Source of the DNA: Tetradesmus obliquus | Lineage: Eukaryota; Chlorophyta; Chlorophyceae; Sphaeropleales; Scenedesmaceae | Direction: 5' to 3' | DNA: 64,000 bases | Assembly (NCBI GenBank): GCA_030272155.1 | Contig: CP126205.1 | Coordinates: forward strand, 732,501-796,500 | Shown here: one piece after another, positions 12,001-23,800 of the stretch | How positions within the stretch are numbered: the first letter of the stretch is position 1 | Layout: each line of letters begins with the position of its first letter | The notes under the pieces: model-generated | What the model saw: the letters and a program-made list of their open reading frames with translations, nothing else | Told to the model about the DNA's origin: nothing | The model's database searches: none | Translations under genes and position numbers: made by a program

Positions 12001-12571
12001 CAGCGCTGCAGGCTGAGACCGAGGCTTTCAGCAAGGCCATTAAGGGAGTGAAGAGCAGGGCACGGGCGCTAATGCAGCAGCAGGGGCTGACGGCTAAGGT
12101 GGCGCAGAAGATTGCGGCAAAGGCGGTCACAGGTGGGTGGGGTGACTGGGTTGGTTGCGTGGGTCGTTTGGTGTTTGGTCTGTGAGAGGCAACACAGAGA
12201 AGATGTGCAAATTATCAAAATCCCATGTTGATGGCTGTGCGCTGTGTTATGGGGGCTGATGCCGCTTGCTTGGCTGACTGGCAGTCCTGACGATATCCCT
12301 GTGTTGCTGATGTGCGCTCTTTGTAGGCGTGAGCACCAGCCGAGAGAAGAAGAAGCGGAAGACAGGCGCGGGCCTCTTCTCAGGGGACGGCATCAGCAAA
12401 GCAGATGATGGCGCTGCTGCAGGGCCCGGCAGCAAGGGCAGCAGCAGTAGCAAGGGCGGCAAGGATGGCAAGGCCAAGAGCAGCCTGAGCAAGTCTGAGC
12501 TCAACAAAGTGAAGCGCGGCGGCAAGGGCAAGTCCTCGTTCAAGAGCAAGAAGAAGTTCAAGCGCAGGTAG
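3049..12571 (+). CDS. DDX27: DEAD-box ATP-dependent RNA helicase, DDX27/Drs1 type
   Basis: A complete gene of 900 aa. Exons: 3049-3133, 3454-3581, 3898-4024, 4487-5034, 6221-6397, 7451-7690, 8335-8496, 8953-9053, 9238-9299, 9710-9837, 10472-10654, 10854-10973, 11472-11607, 11872-12132, 12327-12571. They sum to 2,703 bases with compatible phases. The N-terminus (NPGFAFD) and long acidic, Gln/Ala-rich leader are typical of Drs1/DDX27. The Q motif ends near residue 296 (HPTPIQ). Walker A is AMTGSGKT (about 313-320), motif Ia PTRELA (348-353), Ib TPGR (397-400), II DEAD (422-425), III SAT (453-455) and [12 protein letters not shown] (from about 602). The tail is Lys-rich and basic (KKKFKRR). DDX27/Drs1 acts in the nucleolus in 60S subunit and 27S/32S pre-rRNA processing. 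Most introns are packed with decayed copies of adjacent exons. The start is the first ATG in frame with the conserved leader. Confidence 0.93.
3313..3346 (+). repeat. Head copy of DDX27 exon 2
   Basis: The segment [10 protein letters not shown] is repeated 140 bp upstream of the intact exon 2 (3454-3581). It then diverges, with AAITAI replacing TIDDKI. Confidence 0.75.
5140..6175 (+). repeat. Array of about eight head copies of the DDX27 Walker-A exon
   Basis: Upstream of the intact exon 6221-6397 lie copies beginning at about 5150 (very decayed), 5268, 5409, 5549, 5678, 5817, 5955 and 6079. Spacing is 124-141 bp. Each starts after a CTGCAG or TGTGCAG acceptor and reads [18 protein letters not shown]. 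Several continue through [10 protein letters not shown] and then run into a shared intronic segment containing gcatgcat instead of the rest of the exon. Decay is visible: SGKL at 5817, TSSGKT at 6079, and truncations at 5549 and 5955. Copies 5268, 5409 and 5678 keep a perfect Walker A. Confidence 0.93.
6525..7136 (+). repeat. Three tail copies of the DDX27 motif I/Ia exon
   Basis: Segments at about 6528-6639, 6778-6891 and 7043-7134 repeat the exon end ([19 protein letters not shown] through APTRELAAQ), each followed by GTGCGG as at the real donor. The second copy has PTRKLAAL. The third has lost the start of the unit and has LTLAPTREL. Spacing is about 245-255 bp. Confidence 0.9.
7295..7374 (+). 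repeat. Head copy of DDX27 exon 6
   Basis: After a CTGCCCACAG acceptor the segment [18 protein letters not shown] repeats the start of exon 7451-7690, then breaks off after GGL. It lies 150 bp upstream of the intact exon. Confidence 0.9.
7728..8182 (+). repeat. Four tail copies of the DEAD-motif exon
   Basis: Copies at about 7728-7816, 7879-7930, 7970-8068 and 8126-8180 repeat the end of exon 7451-7690. The DEAD box reads DQAD in the first, DQAE in the second, DEAD in the third and DEAE in the fourth. The first and third keep a GTGAGA donor. All lie downstream of the intact exon. Confidence 0.9.
8639..8745 (+). repeat. Tail copy of DDX27 exon 7
   Basis: It repeats [20 protein letters not shown] and the following Ala run through LLQE, with a GTGAGG donor, about 145 bp downstream of exon 8335-8496. 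Confidence 0.9.
9583..9635 (+). repeat. Head copy of DDX27 exon 10
   Basis: After a CTGCGCAG acceptor the coding start ([11 protein letters not shown]) of exon 9710-9837 is repeated, with a frame-breaking change near the acceptor. It lies upstream of the intact exon. Confidence 0.85.
9901..9976 (+). repeat. Tail copy of DDX27 exon 10
   Basis: It repeats [19 protein letters not shown] through LGVQ, with silent differences and a GTGGGG donor, downstream of exon 9710-9837. Confidence 0.88.
10070..10430 (+). repeat. Three head copies of the motif VI exon of DDX27
   Basis: Copies at about 10070-10130, 10208-10285 and 10338-10427 repeat [14 protein letters not shown]. In the last two, IGRTAR has become IWPTRC or IRPTRR followed by CTG-rich intronic sequence. 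All are upstream of the intact exon 10472-10654. Confidence 0.88.
11193..11268 (+). repeat. Tail copy of DDX27 exon 12
   Basis: It repeats [16 protein letters not shown] and GANKAA with a GTGCGT donor, about 220 bp downstream of exon 10854-10973. Confidence 0.88.
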
Positions 12572-13068
12572 TGAGGCAGCAGCAGCAAGATCGATGAGGT
12601 TTTTGGAGAGCATCGGAGTAGGTGCTGAAGTGCACAGGAAGGCTGCTGCTGCATATGCAGGACTACGGATGCCACGCTCATGCTGGCAGGCCGCCGGCTG
12701 CTGGCAAGGCAGCTACCTGCATCCATTGCAAGCTTTACCGCTCTTGTGGGGCGTGTAACTTGTGCGAAACCTGTGTAACTTGATCAAGTGAACAGTAACA
12801 GCTGCAGCTATACCATCGTGATGGCCGGGCACTGGCAGTTCCCACTCTAGGGTTTCAAAAGTGAATTGTTCAGCCCATCGCCCTAGTCGCTGATACGATT
12901 GAACTTTTGTTTGATGTTTAGGATTGTTGATTCTCAGAGGGCGTCACTGGCATATGATACGAGCCTTTACTTCAGACTAGGAAGCAGCACACTCGCCGTG
13001 CGTCGTCATTACACCAAAGGAGTATGTAACGTGCTTGAATCTCTTATACCAACCTACCACAAGGAAGG
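12572..13068. other. DDX27 3' UTR and MORN3 promoter region
   Basis: No gene was seen. The DDX27 3' UTR probably ends soon after the TGTAA signals at 12754-12780. The remainder upstream of 13069 should contain the MORN3 promoter, and I recognise no specific element in it. Confidence 0.5.
12753..12782 (+). terminator. Probable poly(A) signals of DDX27
   Basis: Two TGTAA pentamers, the usual poly(A) signal of chlorophycean algae, lie about 180-210 bp after the DDX27 stop codon, within gtgtaacttg repeats. Confidence 0.5.
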
Positions 13069-15315
13069 ATGTCGGAGGGCGAGGCCTCAACATCATCAGC
13101 TGCTGCCCCACAGCAGCAGCAGAAGCAGACTCTGTGGCAGATGCGAAACACAAAGGTAGGCAATCAAGCCAGTTTTTGTTGACAGTGAACAACACTTCTG
13201 CATCATCCTCATGCGTTTCTCTGTGATTTGCTGCACTTGGCCACCAGCACAGGCCCAGAAAGAGGGGCCGCACGCAACAGTGTATCTTGTGTCTGGAGAG
13301 CAGTACAAAGGCGACTTTCATGACAACAAGCGCCATGGTGTGTGTGCACCTGCCAGTGCACTGCTTGTATATGTAGTTGCTTTCAGCAGAGCACTACCGC
13401 AGTTGCTATCGGCGGTTGAGCAGCGCATGTCATTACCTGCGTATTGGTGAACACCAGCCTGCAGCATTTGCACAGATGGACGCCAGCTGCTGCGCTTTCT
13501 GCAGGAACAGCAGCAGCTGACAGCAAGTCATGCACCTTCAGCAGCTTGGCAGCAGGTGCAGTGCTTTAGCTGGACAGCAATGCCTGCTGCTGTGTACGCC
13601 CAGTGCGCTACCCAGCACACAGTAGCAGTGCGCAGACCATGATTACTTTTACTGCAAGCAGTAACGCATATTCAGTGCCTGACTGTTATCCACCTGTATC
13701 CTGCAACAGGCAAAGGCGTGGTGACATACAAAAATGGAGACAAGTATGAGGGGGACTGGCGTGACGGGGTGAGGCATGGCAACGGCACACCGTGGGTGTT
13801 CAAGGGCGGCAAATACCACGTGCGCTACTCGGGAGAGTGGGTCAATGACCTGCCGCAGGTGCGACAGCAGTGACATTATGCTGCTGTTGTTTGTACTCAG
13901 ACAAACGTTGGCTGTTGCAGCAGCTGCAGATGAATAGGCTTGTGCAGTTCCTGCAGCATGACAACAGACAGCAGCAGCAGCAGCAGCAGCCGGTGGCCAA
14001 CTGGGCAGAAAGACAGTTGAGACAGCATGCAGGCAGGCAGTAACCTTGGAGCAGCTGCTAGTCGCTCAAGTGCAGTGGTGCCTGCTGCCTGGCTTAGGTG
14101 CTGTGTACCTGCAGCCGCGGCTGCTTGTTGTGCAAGCAGCAAGCAGGGGCTAGCAGGCGTAAGCAGCAGACCTTGCAGCTGGTGGCGCAATAAAAACAAC
14201 ACCCCTTGTGCTTGCACCTGTGCAGGGTTCAGGGCTGTACTATGACAATGCGGGCAACAGCTATGATGGGGAGTGGCAGGCAGGCTTGAGGCATGGCAGG
14301 GGCCGCTCAGTGACTGGAGGCAGGCCTGTTGATGGCTTTGGTGGCGATGTGTATGAGGGCAGCTGGGAGCATGATGTGAAGTGAGTGGCTCAGCAGCTGC
14401 TCTGCAGGGATGGCTTGCAGGACACATAATGTTCAGCCCAATCGGCTGCCTTCCTGCTGTGCGACAGGTCAGGCTGTGCAGCAGCTGCCTTTGTGTGGGT
14501 TGCTGCTTCGGCTGCTGTCAACTCAAGTGTGCTGGCCAAGGCCTGGCAGCGGCTTATATTAGGATGCATGTTGCAACGAATTGCCAGGCTGCAGGGGATT
14601 TGATGTCCTGAACGGCTGCTGCTGTTGTTCCTGCTGCTGCAGGCATGGCACTGGCACACTCATGCTGGCCAATGGGGACATGTATGGTGAGTGCAGCTAC
14701 AGATGCAACTGCCTGGCATGTGTAACAGCAGACTGCACTGCACAGCAACATGCTGCAGCATGATTGACGCTGCAGCTGTAGCTGCCGGGTGCCCGGCTCA
14801 ATGACTCTGGCCATAGTATACGTCGGTGATGAAGACGTGTGCTGTGCTGATGGTGCTGCTGCCAACTGTTTTGCTGCTGCAGAGGGCCAGTGGGCGCATG
14901 ACCTGAAGCATGGCCAGGGCACATTCTTCTACATGAGCAGGGGGCGGCGGTGAGTGGCAGTGTACACTGTTTTGCAGCCACTGCAGTTGCGGACAGCAGG
15001 AGCACATCAGCTGCATGTAATGCAGAGTACAGCAACTTGGATGGTGAGTTCACCAAACGGTGTTAGCAGAATCACCAGCTGCACAGCAGTTGACTTCATG
15101 TCGCTAACACCATGCACTGCTGCTTGGCTGCTTGTATCCTCTCACTCCCCAGGTATGACGGCATCTGGCAGGAGGGTGTTGTGAAGTGCGGCAGCTATTC
15201 AGAGGTGCAGCCAGCGCCGCCAGGGGCGCCCGGGGCGCTGCCCTGCATAGAGCTGTGCAGCCCTGCAGGGGTGCTGCAGGAGGGGGCAGCAGCGGCACTG
15301 GGCCTGGCAGCATGA
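13069..15315 (+). CDS. MORN3: MORN repeat protein, MORN3 orthologue
   Basis: A complete 249-aa protein. Exons are 13069-13155, 13253-13337, 13710-13858, 14226-14380, 14643-14686, 14883-14949 and 15153-15315. They sum to 750 bases with compatible phases. Seven MORN units are visible: YKGDFHDNKRHG, YEGDWRDGVRHG, YSGEWVNDLPQG, YDGEWQAGLRHG, YEGSWEHDVKHG, YEGQWAHDLKHG and YDGIWQEGVVKCG. The start (LWQMRNTKAQKEG) and the end (KCGSY, a Pro-rich stretch, then GVLQEG) match the layout of animal MORN3, including the switch to a Cys-containing last repeat. MORN repeats are membrane- or scaffold-associated. MORN3 is linked to cilia and sperm in animals, so a flagellar or basal-body role is an inference here. 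Compared with neighbouring genes its introns show few exon echoes. Confidence 0.88.
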
Positions 15316-16092
15316 GGGGAGGCAGAGTCATGTATGCAGCAAATTGTAGTTGTGGGCCTGCAGCTTCCTTTGGAGACCCAAACGATCACTTTGTAAGGTC
15401 GTCGGTGCATGTACCTTGCAGGTTTGCATGCGGCGCTGCGGCACAGCACTTTGATGTACAGCACTGTTGTTCAGCTGCAGTAACTGGCACGTGGCAACTC
15501 CACAGCATGTTTGGCCAACGTACACCCGGTGTTCTCTGAAAGCAACCGTGTAATTTTGTTTTGCGCCAACACCGTGAAATGTCAGGCAGTCCACAACCTC
15601 TGGGTTCAGCAGCGGTCACTGCTGCGTAGGATGTCAGGTGCCACCTGCAGTGCAGAGGAAAGCGGCAAAATGAGCAGACTTCCAGCATGCACAGCTAGCA
15701 CGCACAGATTGTTAGTGGATACCATCATCTTCCTGATCATTATCTGCCGAATCTGATTTGATTGCGATCGCCACAGCAAGCAGACCGACGAAAAGAGGGC
15801 CCTGCCTGACACTGCCAAACCGACACAAGCCTTAACTCCTTCTTGGCACCGATGGCATTCAAATTAATGGAAATGATGCACTAAATGTTATCTGTTGCAT
15901 TGCGGGCGTTGATGTATGCAGAAGAACGCAGCTCACTGACAGAACTCCTGGCTGCAGTTGACCGCAGTATACCCAGTGACAACGGTTGTACCGGGGCCTC
16001 GTGCACCGCTTCACGCTTTCAAAACGTGCCACAGCTTTGTTTCAAACTTAGTGCTGCGGCGGTGACATGTCAAAGTGCCACGGTCCGCTGCC
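15316..16092. other. MORN3 3' flank and intergenic sequence
   Basis: No gene is supported. A TGTAA signal at 15549-15553, about 235 bp after the MORN3 stop, is a plausible poly(A) signal. The rest is relatively repeat-poor. Confidence 0.5.
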
Positions 16093-16452
16093 ATGACATC
16101 CAACAGCAACAGCAGCAGTCGCACCATGGAGTGCAGCTACCTCCCCAACAGCATATTGGAGCTGCCCTGCGTCCTCTGCCACCCGGCCCTGCCTAACACC
16201 TTGGAGATGACAGCCAAGCTTCTTGCCACCAGCAAAGCAGTAGCAGCGGCGGCAAGCAGTGCCCGCAGCAGTCAGCTGCAGAAGCTGCAGTACAGCATGA
16301 CAAGCAGCAGCAAGGCCCAGCAGGTGGCAGCCTGGCTTGTCAAACATAAAGACCTGCTGCAGAACGTGAGCACCTTGCAGCTGCGACTAGACCGGACAGC
16401 CATAGAGAGCAGCTGCAGGCTAGCTGACTTGAGCGTGTGGGGTGTGCTGACC
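16093..16452 (+). CDS. F-box/LRR-like protein fragment
   Basis: An open frame from the ATG at 16093 reads LPNSILELPCVL near its start. It then has an Ala/Ser-rich helix and a segment WLVKHKDLLQNVSTLQLRLD. This arrangement resembles the start of large algal F-box-like/LRR families: an F-box-like helix, then WL..H...L..L.L. After about 16452 the frame enters CTG repeats and continues antisense to the last exon of the channel gene, so the reading beyond is unlikely to be real. It could be a short gene, the first exon of a truncated one, or a relic. The family assignment is tentative. Confidence 0.4.
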
Positions 16453-16603
16453 AGTACGTTATCCGTTCCTGCGGCAATGCCGCAGCTGTTGCTGCTGCTG
16501 CTGCTGCTGCTGAAGTTCCTGCAGCAATGCCGCAGCTGCTGCTGCTGCCACTGCAATTCCTGCGGCAATGCCACAGCTGCTGCTGCTGCCACACCCGCTG
16601 CTA

Positions 16604-17336
16604 CTACTGCTGCTTTGCCAGCAGTGCCAGCAGCAGCTCCTTGACCAGCCCAATCTCGCCCTGCAGCCCTTCCACCTTTGTGGCCAGCTCAGCCACTGCT
16701 GCTGCGCTGTTGCCTGCCACTGCCTCCAGCTGCTGGTTCATGCCTGCCACTGACGAGGACAGCTGCGGGCAGGGAGAGAGCACAGGCAGAAGCAGTCAGC
16801 ATAATATGCAAAAGGAAGGTGATGTCGACGGAGCATTGCAATGTATGCGTACTATGTGGTACAGGTCATGCCGCTGCTGCTTCATGCCTGCCACTGACGA
16901 CGACAGCTGCGGGCAAAGGGCAGGTGCATGCAGCCAGCAACACCAGCAACAGGAGTGCCTGCTCAATGATGTGCACAGGAGGATGCAGTTGTATGTATGC
17001 TGTGTGGTTGCCGGCTATCGACGGCTGCAGCGCATGGCACAGCATATGAGCGTGGTGCATGCTGCAGTGTAGCATTAGCCAGGACAACAATGTACACTGC
17101 ACTTCTCCATTGGCAACTGCTTGCTGCCCAAATAAGCAAACTTACATCCTGCATTTGACATGTTAGCACACGCATTGCAGAGGCTGCACCTCTGCAGCTC
17201 CAACCAGCTTCCCGCCCTCACCTGCCCTATCTCCTGCTGGATCTTTGCAGCAGCAGCTCCACCACCCCCATCATGTGACGCCCTGCCTCCCCCTAGAGCT
17301 GCTGCTCCTACAGCAGCCTGGCCATGACTGGAACCA

Positions 17337-17372
<36 letters not shown>

Positions 17373-20300
17373 GTGCTGCCATGCCATGCGCCTAACTGCC
17401 CTGGTGCAGCTGCTGACGAAGCAACTGGCACTCCCTGCCGCATCTGCTGCTGCCCAGGCCCTGACCAGGGCCCTCCAGGCAGCTGCTGGTTGTGCTGCTG
17501 CTGCTGCTGCTGCTGGCAGTAGCTCTGGTAGGCCGCGCTGCTGCCTGCCGCAGCTGCAAACGCTGCGGCATCGGATCCTGCGGATGGCAGCAGGTGTGGC
17601 TGCAGCAGCGGCTGCTCAGGCAGCCGCTCTTTGATGAAGTGCTTCAGCTTGCGCAGCTTGGTGTGTATGTCGCGGCGCCTGAAGGGGTCTGCGCGGGCTG
17701 CTTGGGGGATGAGGATGTGCACGTATGGCAGCAGCACCCTACACAGGCAGCGCGTACAGGAGCATGTAAGAGAGGGATGCCCTAGCACCTTCGCTATGCT
17801 GCTGGGAGAGCAGAAGCATGCACCACAGCATGCAAACCGCACACACACTTAGTGATGACAACATATGTTTTGAAAATACTGCTGCTCTGGCTCCCGTCCC
17901 ACCTGCTGTTGAGGTCCTGCACCACTGCATCGGTCAGCGTGGACTCAATTTCATCAATGATGAGCGCCTTGTTGCGCAGCATCTGGTCGGCCTCGCTCTC
18001 CTTGACGGTGCCGTATCTGTGTGAAGCAGTTGCACACAACACAGGATAGCAAGTTATTGCAGGCGCACGTCCCGATGCAGCATGTCTTGGTGGCAGCAAG
18101 GCAGCAAACATTGTAAAGGTTTAGCTGCTGGGCAGTTGCAAGCTGGATGCAGCAGCAGCTGGCTTGCTATACCATATGATCGCCCTGCAGCACCTGTGCC
18201 GTGATCTCACCATTGTATCACCGGAAAGGGCTGCAGGCACACACTGTAGACCCACCATAACACACCAAGGCTGGTCTAGTCATTGAGCGACACCACCAGC
18301 TTCAGCGGCAACTGTCCACAACTGCACACGAACACCCAGCTCGCCTCAGCCACACTGCAACAGCGGTGCTACTCACGTCTCGTCAACGATGGCGATGAGC
18401 AGGTTGACGAGCACGATCAGCAGCAGCAGCGCATACACACACGCCAGGATGACCGCTAGGCGGCTGGCCACCTGCAGCAGTCGCAGCAACCAGGCAACAA
18501 CAGCACTGAATGATCAATGTTGCGTGCCCAGTCATGCTTTGTACAAGGGATCAAGTATTGATGTCCTGCGTTCAAAGCGTGATTGCTTGTTGCAAGGCAT
18601 ATTGGATGAGGAGGGGTGCTGCGCTGATGCAGACGGCGGCTTGCCAGTTGTTAAGTACAGCCCAGTGCATCTATGCAGCGAGATGTGGAAAAATGCTCAC
18701 CGTGTTGACGTTCATGATGGTCTTGAGCGTGGAGAACTGCACGTCGCCAAACATGATGGTGAAGAGCTGCATCATGCTGTCCTCCAGCGAGCCAAACACC
18801 TACAGCGCAGCAGAGCAGCAATGCATAGTGAGTCATAATCACTTACAGCGACTGGATGAGCTTGTCCAGGGTGCATGTGACACGGCCCTGGCCCACAGCT
18901 TAAAACATGCAGGAAGATAAACTGAAGCTAGCATGGACGCTTATTCCAAGGGAAGCGTAAATACATCACATACGACTGCATCTGTGCACATCCCAAACCG
19001 GCCTGTACAGCGCCCCATCAAACTGGTGGACCTGATGCACACATGCAGTCATACACAAATGCCATAACAGCGCGAGCCGGTCTGGCGCACCTGGCCCTTG
19101 TCCACGGCCACCTGCCTGCTGCACATCAGGCTGATGCGGTTGACCTTGCTGCTGCTGGATGCAGGGCTCATGAGCACGCTGAAGGTGAACCCGTGCAGCC
19201 AAAAAATCAACAGCCAGCTATCTACACGTGCCGATGCACATGTGCAGCAACCAAAATTCACAAGCAAGCTCCCAACTAGCTGGAGCTGGCGCACTTGACT
19301 GCCAAGAGCCTTGAACACTGCAATGAAAGCGCATGAAACAGGCACAGATCACACACCTGGCCCTCGTCCACTGCCACCTGCCATGAGGCTTATGACATTC
19401 ACTTTGCTGCTGCTGGCGGGGCTCATCAGCACGCTGAAGGTGAGCCCGTGCAGCCACAAACAACCAACCAGCCATGTGCACGCGAAGGCGCACACAAGTA
19501 CAGCTGCAGCAGCCAAAGCTTCAATTAAGCAAAACAAGCCTCCAGCCAGTCGAAGCTGCTGCACTTGGCTTCAAAAGCCTTGCAAAACTGCAAAACAAGC
19601 GTGCAAGACAACTGCGCACCTGGCCCTCGTCCACCGCCACCTGCCGGCTGCCCATCAAGCTGATCAGGTTCACTTTGCTGCTGCTGGCGGGGCTCATCAG
19701 CACGCTGAAGGTGAGCCCGAAGCTGATGAGCAGGAAGAGCAGCATCATGAAGAAGTAGCGCATGTCGCGGATCACGATGAGCACCATGCGCAGCAGCGCA
19801 CCGATCTGATCCAGCGCCTGCAGTTTCGGCACCAGCAGCAGCAAACAATGCTGTCAAACAGTTATCGAGCCAGGAGGGTTGGGGCGGTGTGAGCGCTGCG
19901 ATGAAGGCTGCACATATCACATACGGTTGTAGAGCTGGGCCGCAGGGGTTGCGGAAGCATAGCAACAGAGAGGGCAAACACGGCATGCCATCCACGCTGG
20001 CTTTGCTGACAGCCACCGTCCTGCGCTTCCAATCCAACTGGCTGCTTTTGGTTTGGCCAGCCCCTCACCATGCAGAAGTACAGCGAGCGCAGGCACAGCA
20101 GCAGCACCTCCAGCGCCACCAGCACCACAAACAGCTGGTGGTTCAGCCTGCGGGGTCGGGCCAGCAGCAGCACAGAGTACGCGCAGCGCGGCGGCATCAG
20201 CGCAGCGCAAGGGGCGCTAAAAACAGGGCAAGCGCTCACCCACACTCACATCACATAACACGCCTTCTTTATTACATAGCTGCCGATGCTATCTGAAGGT

Positions 20301-20829
20301 GGTGCATATCATCTGATTTTGCATTGTAATTGCAAGCAAACTGTGTAGCAGACCCCAAGATGTCCTGTGTGTAAGCAGCAGAGTACTGGTGTTTTCCATG
20401 TCTGCCTCGCCCAGCTCCCCATGATACGACTCTGCAAGTTCAGGTGAGAGATGCTGCTGGCAGCTAGACTGCTGGCGTCACTGCGCGCACCTGCTGATGT
20501 GCAGCAGGAAGAGCATGGCTATGATTATGCAGCTGGCCATGTCCATGTAGTTCCAGGGCGAGTTGAAGTAGTCGCGCCCGTACGTGACGATCTGCTTCAG
20601 CTCGTCAGCAGCCTGGCACAGCAGCAGCAGCAGCAGAAGAAGAAGAAGACCACGAGCAAGAAAGTGGGTAGTCGCGCCCACACGTCACGATCTGCTTCAG
20701 CTCATCCGCAGCCTGGCGCAGCAGCAGTAGCGGCGGCGGCGGCAGCAGCAGCAGCAGAACAGGTGAAATCTTGCGCCTGTACGTCACGATCTGCTTCACC
20801 TCGTCAGCAGCCTACAGCAGTAGCAGCTG

Positions 20830-20870
<41 letters not shown>

Positions 20871-23800
20871 CACATTATTGGATACTCGCGTCCGTGCGTC
20901 ATACCCAAGCTTCCTTTGCCAGCAGCAAGCCAAGCGCATCCAAGCAGCTCGCCAGCAACACAGCACCGTGATCGCATGTGTAATGTATTTGAAACAGGAC
21001 GGAAGAGTAGTACCCACCTGCCCGAACATCATGATCATGAGGAACAGCTCCAGCACCAGTGCTGCCCTGCCCTGCGGGTGCGCCAGCAGCTGCGCAGTCG
21101 TCCAGCTGGGGTCGTTGCCGTACACCGCCACGCCCATGTAGGCCATGAACAGCGTGAGGAAGGCAAAGAACTGCACAAACTGCAGCAACACAAAAGGCAA
21201 CAGTTGTGGATATTCAGCGTCTGCCGTACACCGCCACGCCCATGTAGGCCATGAACAGCGCCAGGAACGCGAAGAACTGCACAAACTGCGGATGCAGTAG
21301 GAGCAGCGGACAGCAAAAGGCAGCAGATGCAGTGGCGGATGTTTGAAAGCAGCGTGAGGAACGCAAAGAACTGCACAACTGCGGAGCCAGCAAACCAGTA
21401 TGCACAAGATTTTGAAGATGACTGGTTGCAGTACACCGCCACGCCCGTGTGGGCCATGACCAGCGTCAGAGATGCAAAGAACTGCACAAACAGCGGCCAG
21501 CAACACAAGGTGCACATATGCGTGGATTTCAGTGGCCGATGTACACCGCAAACTCATGCACACATGCAAGGCGGCATTACACGGCGAACTGGTGAGTGAG
21601 CGCTACAGCAGACGCCGTATTGCTGCTGTGGTGCGGGTGTCTGAACCGTGCAGCACTCAGGCGAAGGCAAGCAAGTAAGCAGCACTCAGCCAGTGAGTGG
21701 CTGAGTGAGCTTGCTAGCTAGCTTGCTACCTAGCTGGCTGGCTGCCGCACCTGCATCAGCAGGAAGGCGCGTGCGAAGGACTCCCACTTGACGTTGATGA
21801 TAGCGCGCACCAACTCCTTGCCATACAGGTCTGGTGCAGCAGCAGCAGCAGCAGCAGTAGTAGCAGCAGCATTGTCGGCGTTATGAGCAACACACTCAAC
21901 AATGCCGCAATGTGCAGCAGCGTTGCTGCGGTGTTGCTGAGGTGGCTTGGTGTGCTGCGCCGGGCCTCAATTTCGCAGCACAGTTGCACCCATGCTTGCG
22001 ACAGATATGCAGGTGGCCAGCCTCCACCCAATAATACCTTATCATGCATTGTTCTGTAAGGTGGCGTCTGATGTCTTGCCAAGGTGCATGCTTTGTCACA
22101 TGTGTCTGATGTCTTGCCAAGGTGCATGCTTTGTTACATGTGTCTGATGTCTTGCCAAGGTGCATGCTTTGTTACATGTGTCTGATGTCTTGCCAAGGTG
22201 CATGCTTTGTTACATGTGTCTGATGTCTTGCCAAGGTGCATGCTTTGTTACATGTGTCTGATGTCTTGCCAAGGTGCATGCTTTGTTACATGTGGGCCCA
22301 GTGCCCATCCTCACCCGCGTCAACGTTTGCTGACACCAGCTGCCGCAGCAGGTTGCCCTTGCTGCCGCTGCGGATCTCAGCAGCACACGCCACCGGCACC
22401 AGCTGGCTGCGCGCAGACACCTGCACGCGGTTCCTGCAGGCAGCAACAAACCCAGCGCATACAGCCGTCAGCTATTGTACACAGCTGGATGTATGCAGAG
22501 TGCATAGAGCCAGAGCACGCGGGCAACGGGCACCAGCTGGCTGCGCGCACACCTGCACCTGCACGCGGCTCCTGCACAGCAGCAACAAATCCAGCATGCA
22601 CTGCTGTTAGCTTCTATATACTGCGGGATGCATGCAAAGACCAGCAGATTCCACTGAGATCATTTCAGCACGTTGTTGCGCAGGCAGGTGCACTTCTGCA
22701 CTTACTGCACGCCAGCCAGCAGCACCGCTGCATGCATGCGTGGTGCCCAAAGCGCGTGTGGCACAACCACAACGGATGGCTGCAGCAGCAGCCCAAACAA
22801 TCCTACCTTGCCCCCAAGCTCTGTGTGGCCCAGATCCACAGCCACCACGCGCCCAAGTGCCGCAGCCCCCACAGCGCCGGCCACATCAGCAGCGCCACGA
22901 TGCCCTCAACACTCAGCATTACCACCCAACTGGACCCCAGGCTTTGAGTGGCCCAGATCCACAGCCACCACGCAGCCCCACATGCCGGCCACATCAGCAG
23001 CACGCACCTTGATGACCAAGCATTCTTCACCCACCTGGCGCCAAGGCTCTGCATTGCCCAGATCCACAGCTACTACGCGCCCAAGTGATGCAGCCCAAGG
23101 CATGCTATAACAACTGACACGAGCTCATGACAGCCATACATCGTCCTGTACCCACCTGGCACCCAAGCTCTGCGTGGCCCAGATCCACAGCCACCATGCG
23201 CCCACGTGCCGCAGCCCCCACAGCGCTGGCCAGATCAGCAGCGCCACGATGCTGTCCCACAGAACCATAGCCACCACGCGCCAGAACACACAGCCCAGCG
23301 CAATGCTGCCAATCATTATTTACTGACGGATGCATGACACACCGCGCACAGCTTGCTGCACCGGCACAACCCTTCCCCATACAAACAAACAAAACAATCC
23401 TTACCTAGCACCCAGGCTTTGAGTGGCCCATATCCACAGCCACCACGCGCCTACATGCCGCAGCCCCCACAGCGCCGGCCACATCAGCAGCGCCACAATG
23501 CTGTCACGCCAGCTGGCGCGCTTGATGAGCACGTCTAACGCATCAAGTAGTGGCTGCTGCCCGCTGGTGGCGCTGGCCCACAGGCTGCCCGGGTGGCCGT
23601 GCTGCAAGCAGAGACAAAGACAAGAACAATGGGGCAAGTAAGCAGTTGAAGGCGTCAAGCAGCGGCTGCTGCCCAACTGTGGTGCTGGCCCACAGGCTGC
23701 CGGGGTGGCCGTGCTGCATCGAACAAGGGAGCAGCAGCAGGGAGGTGCGGTGCGGTGGATGATCAGCAGCAAGGGCATGCACAGCATGCACTGCCGAGCA

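Noticed and set aside
22065-22292. Possible CRISPR-like array
   Set aside because: The 38-bp units are contiguous with no spacers, in a eukaryotic intron. It is a minisatellite.
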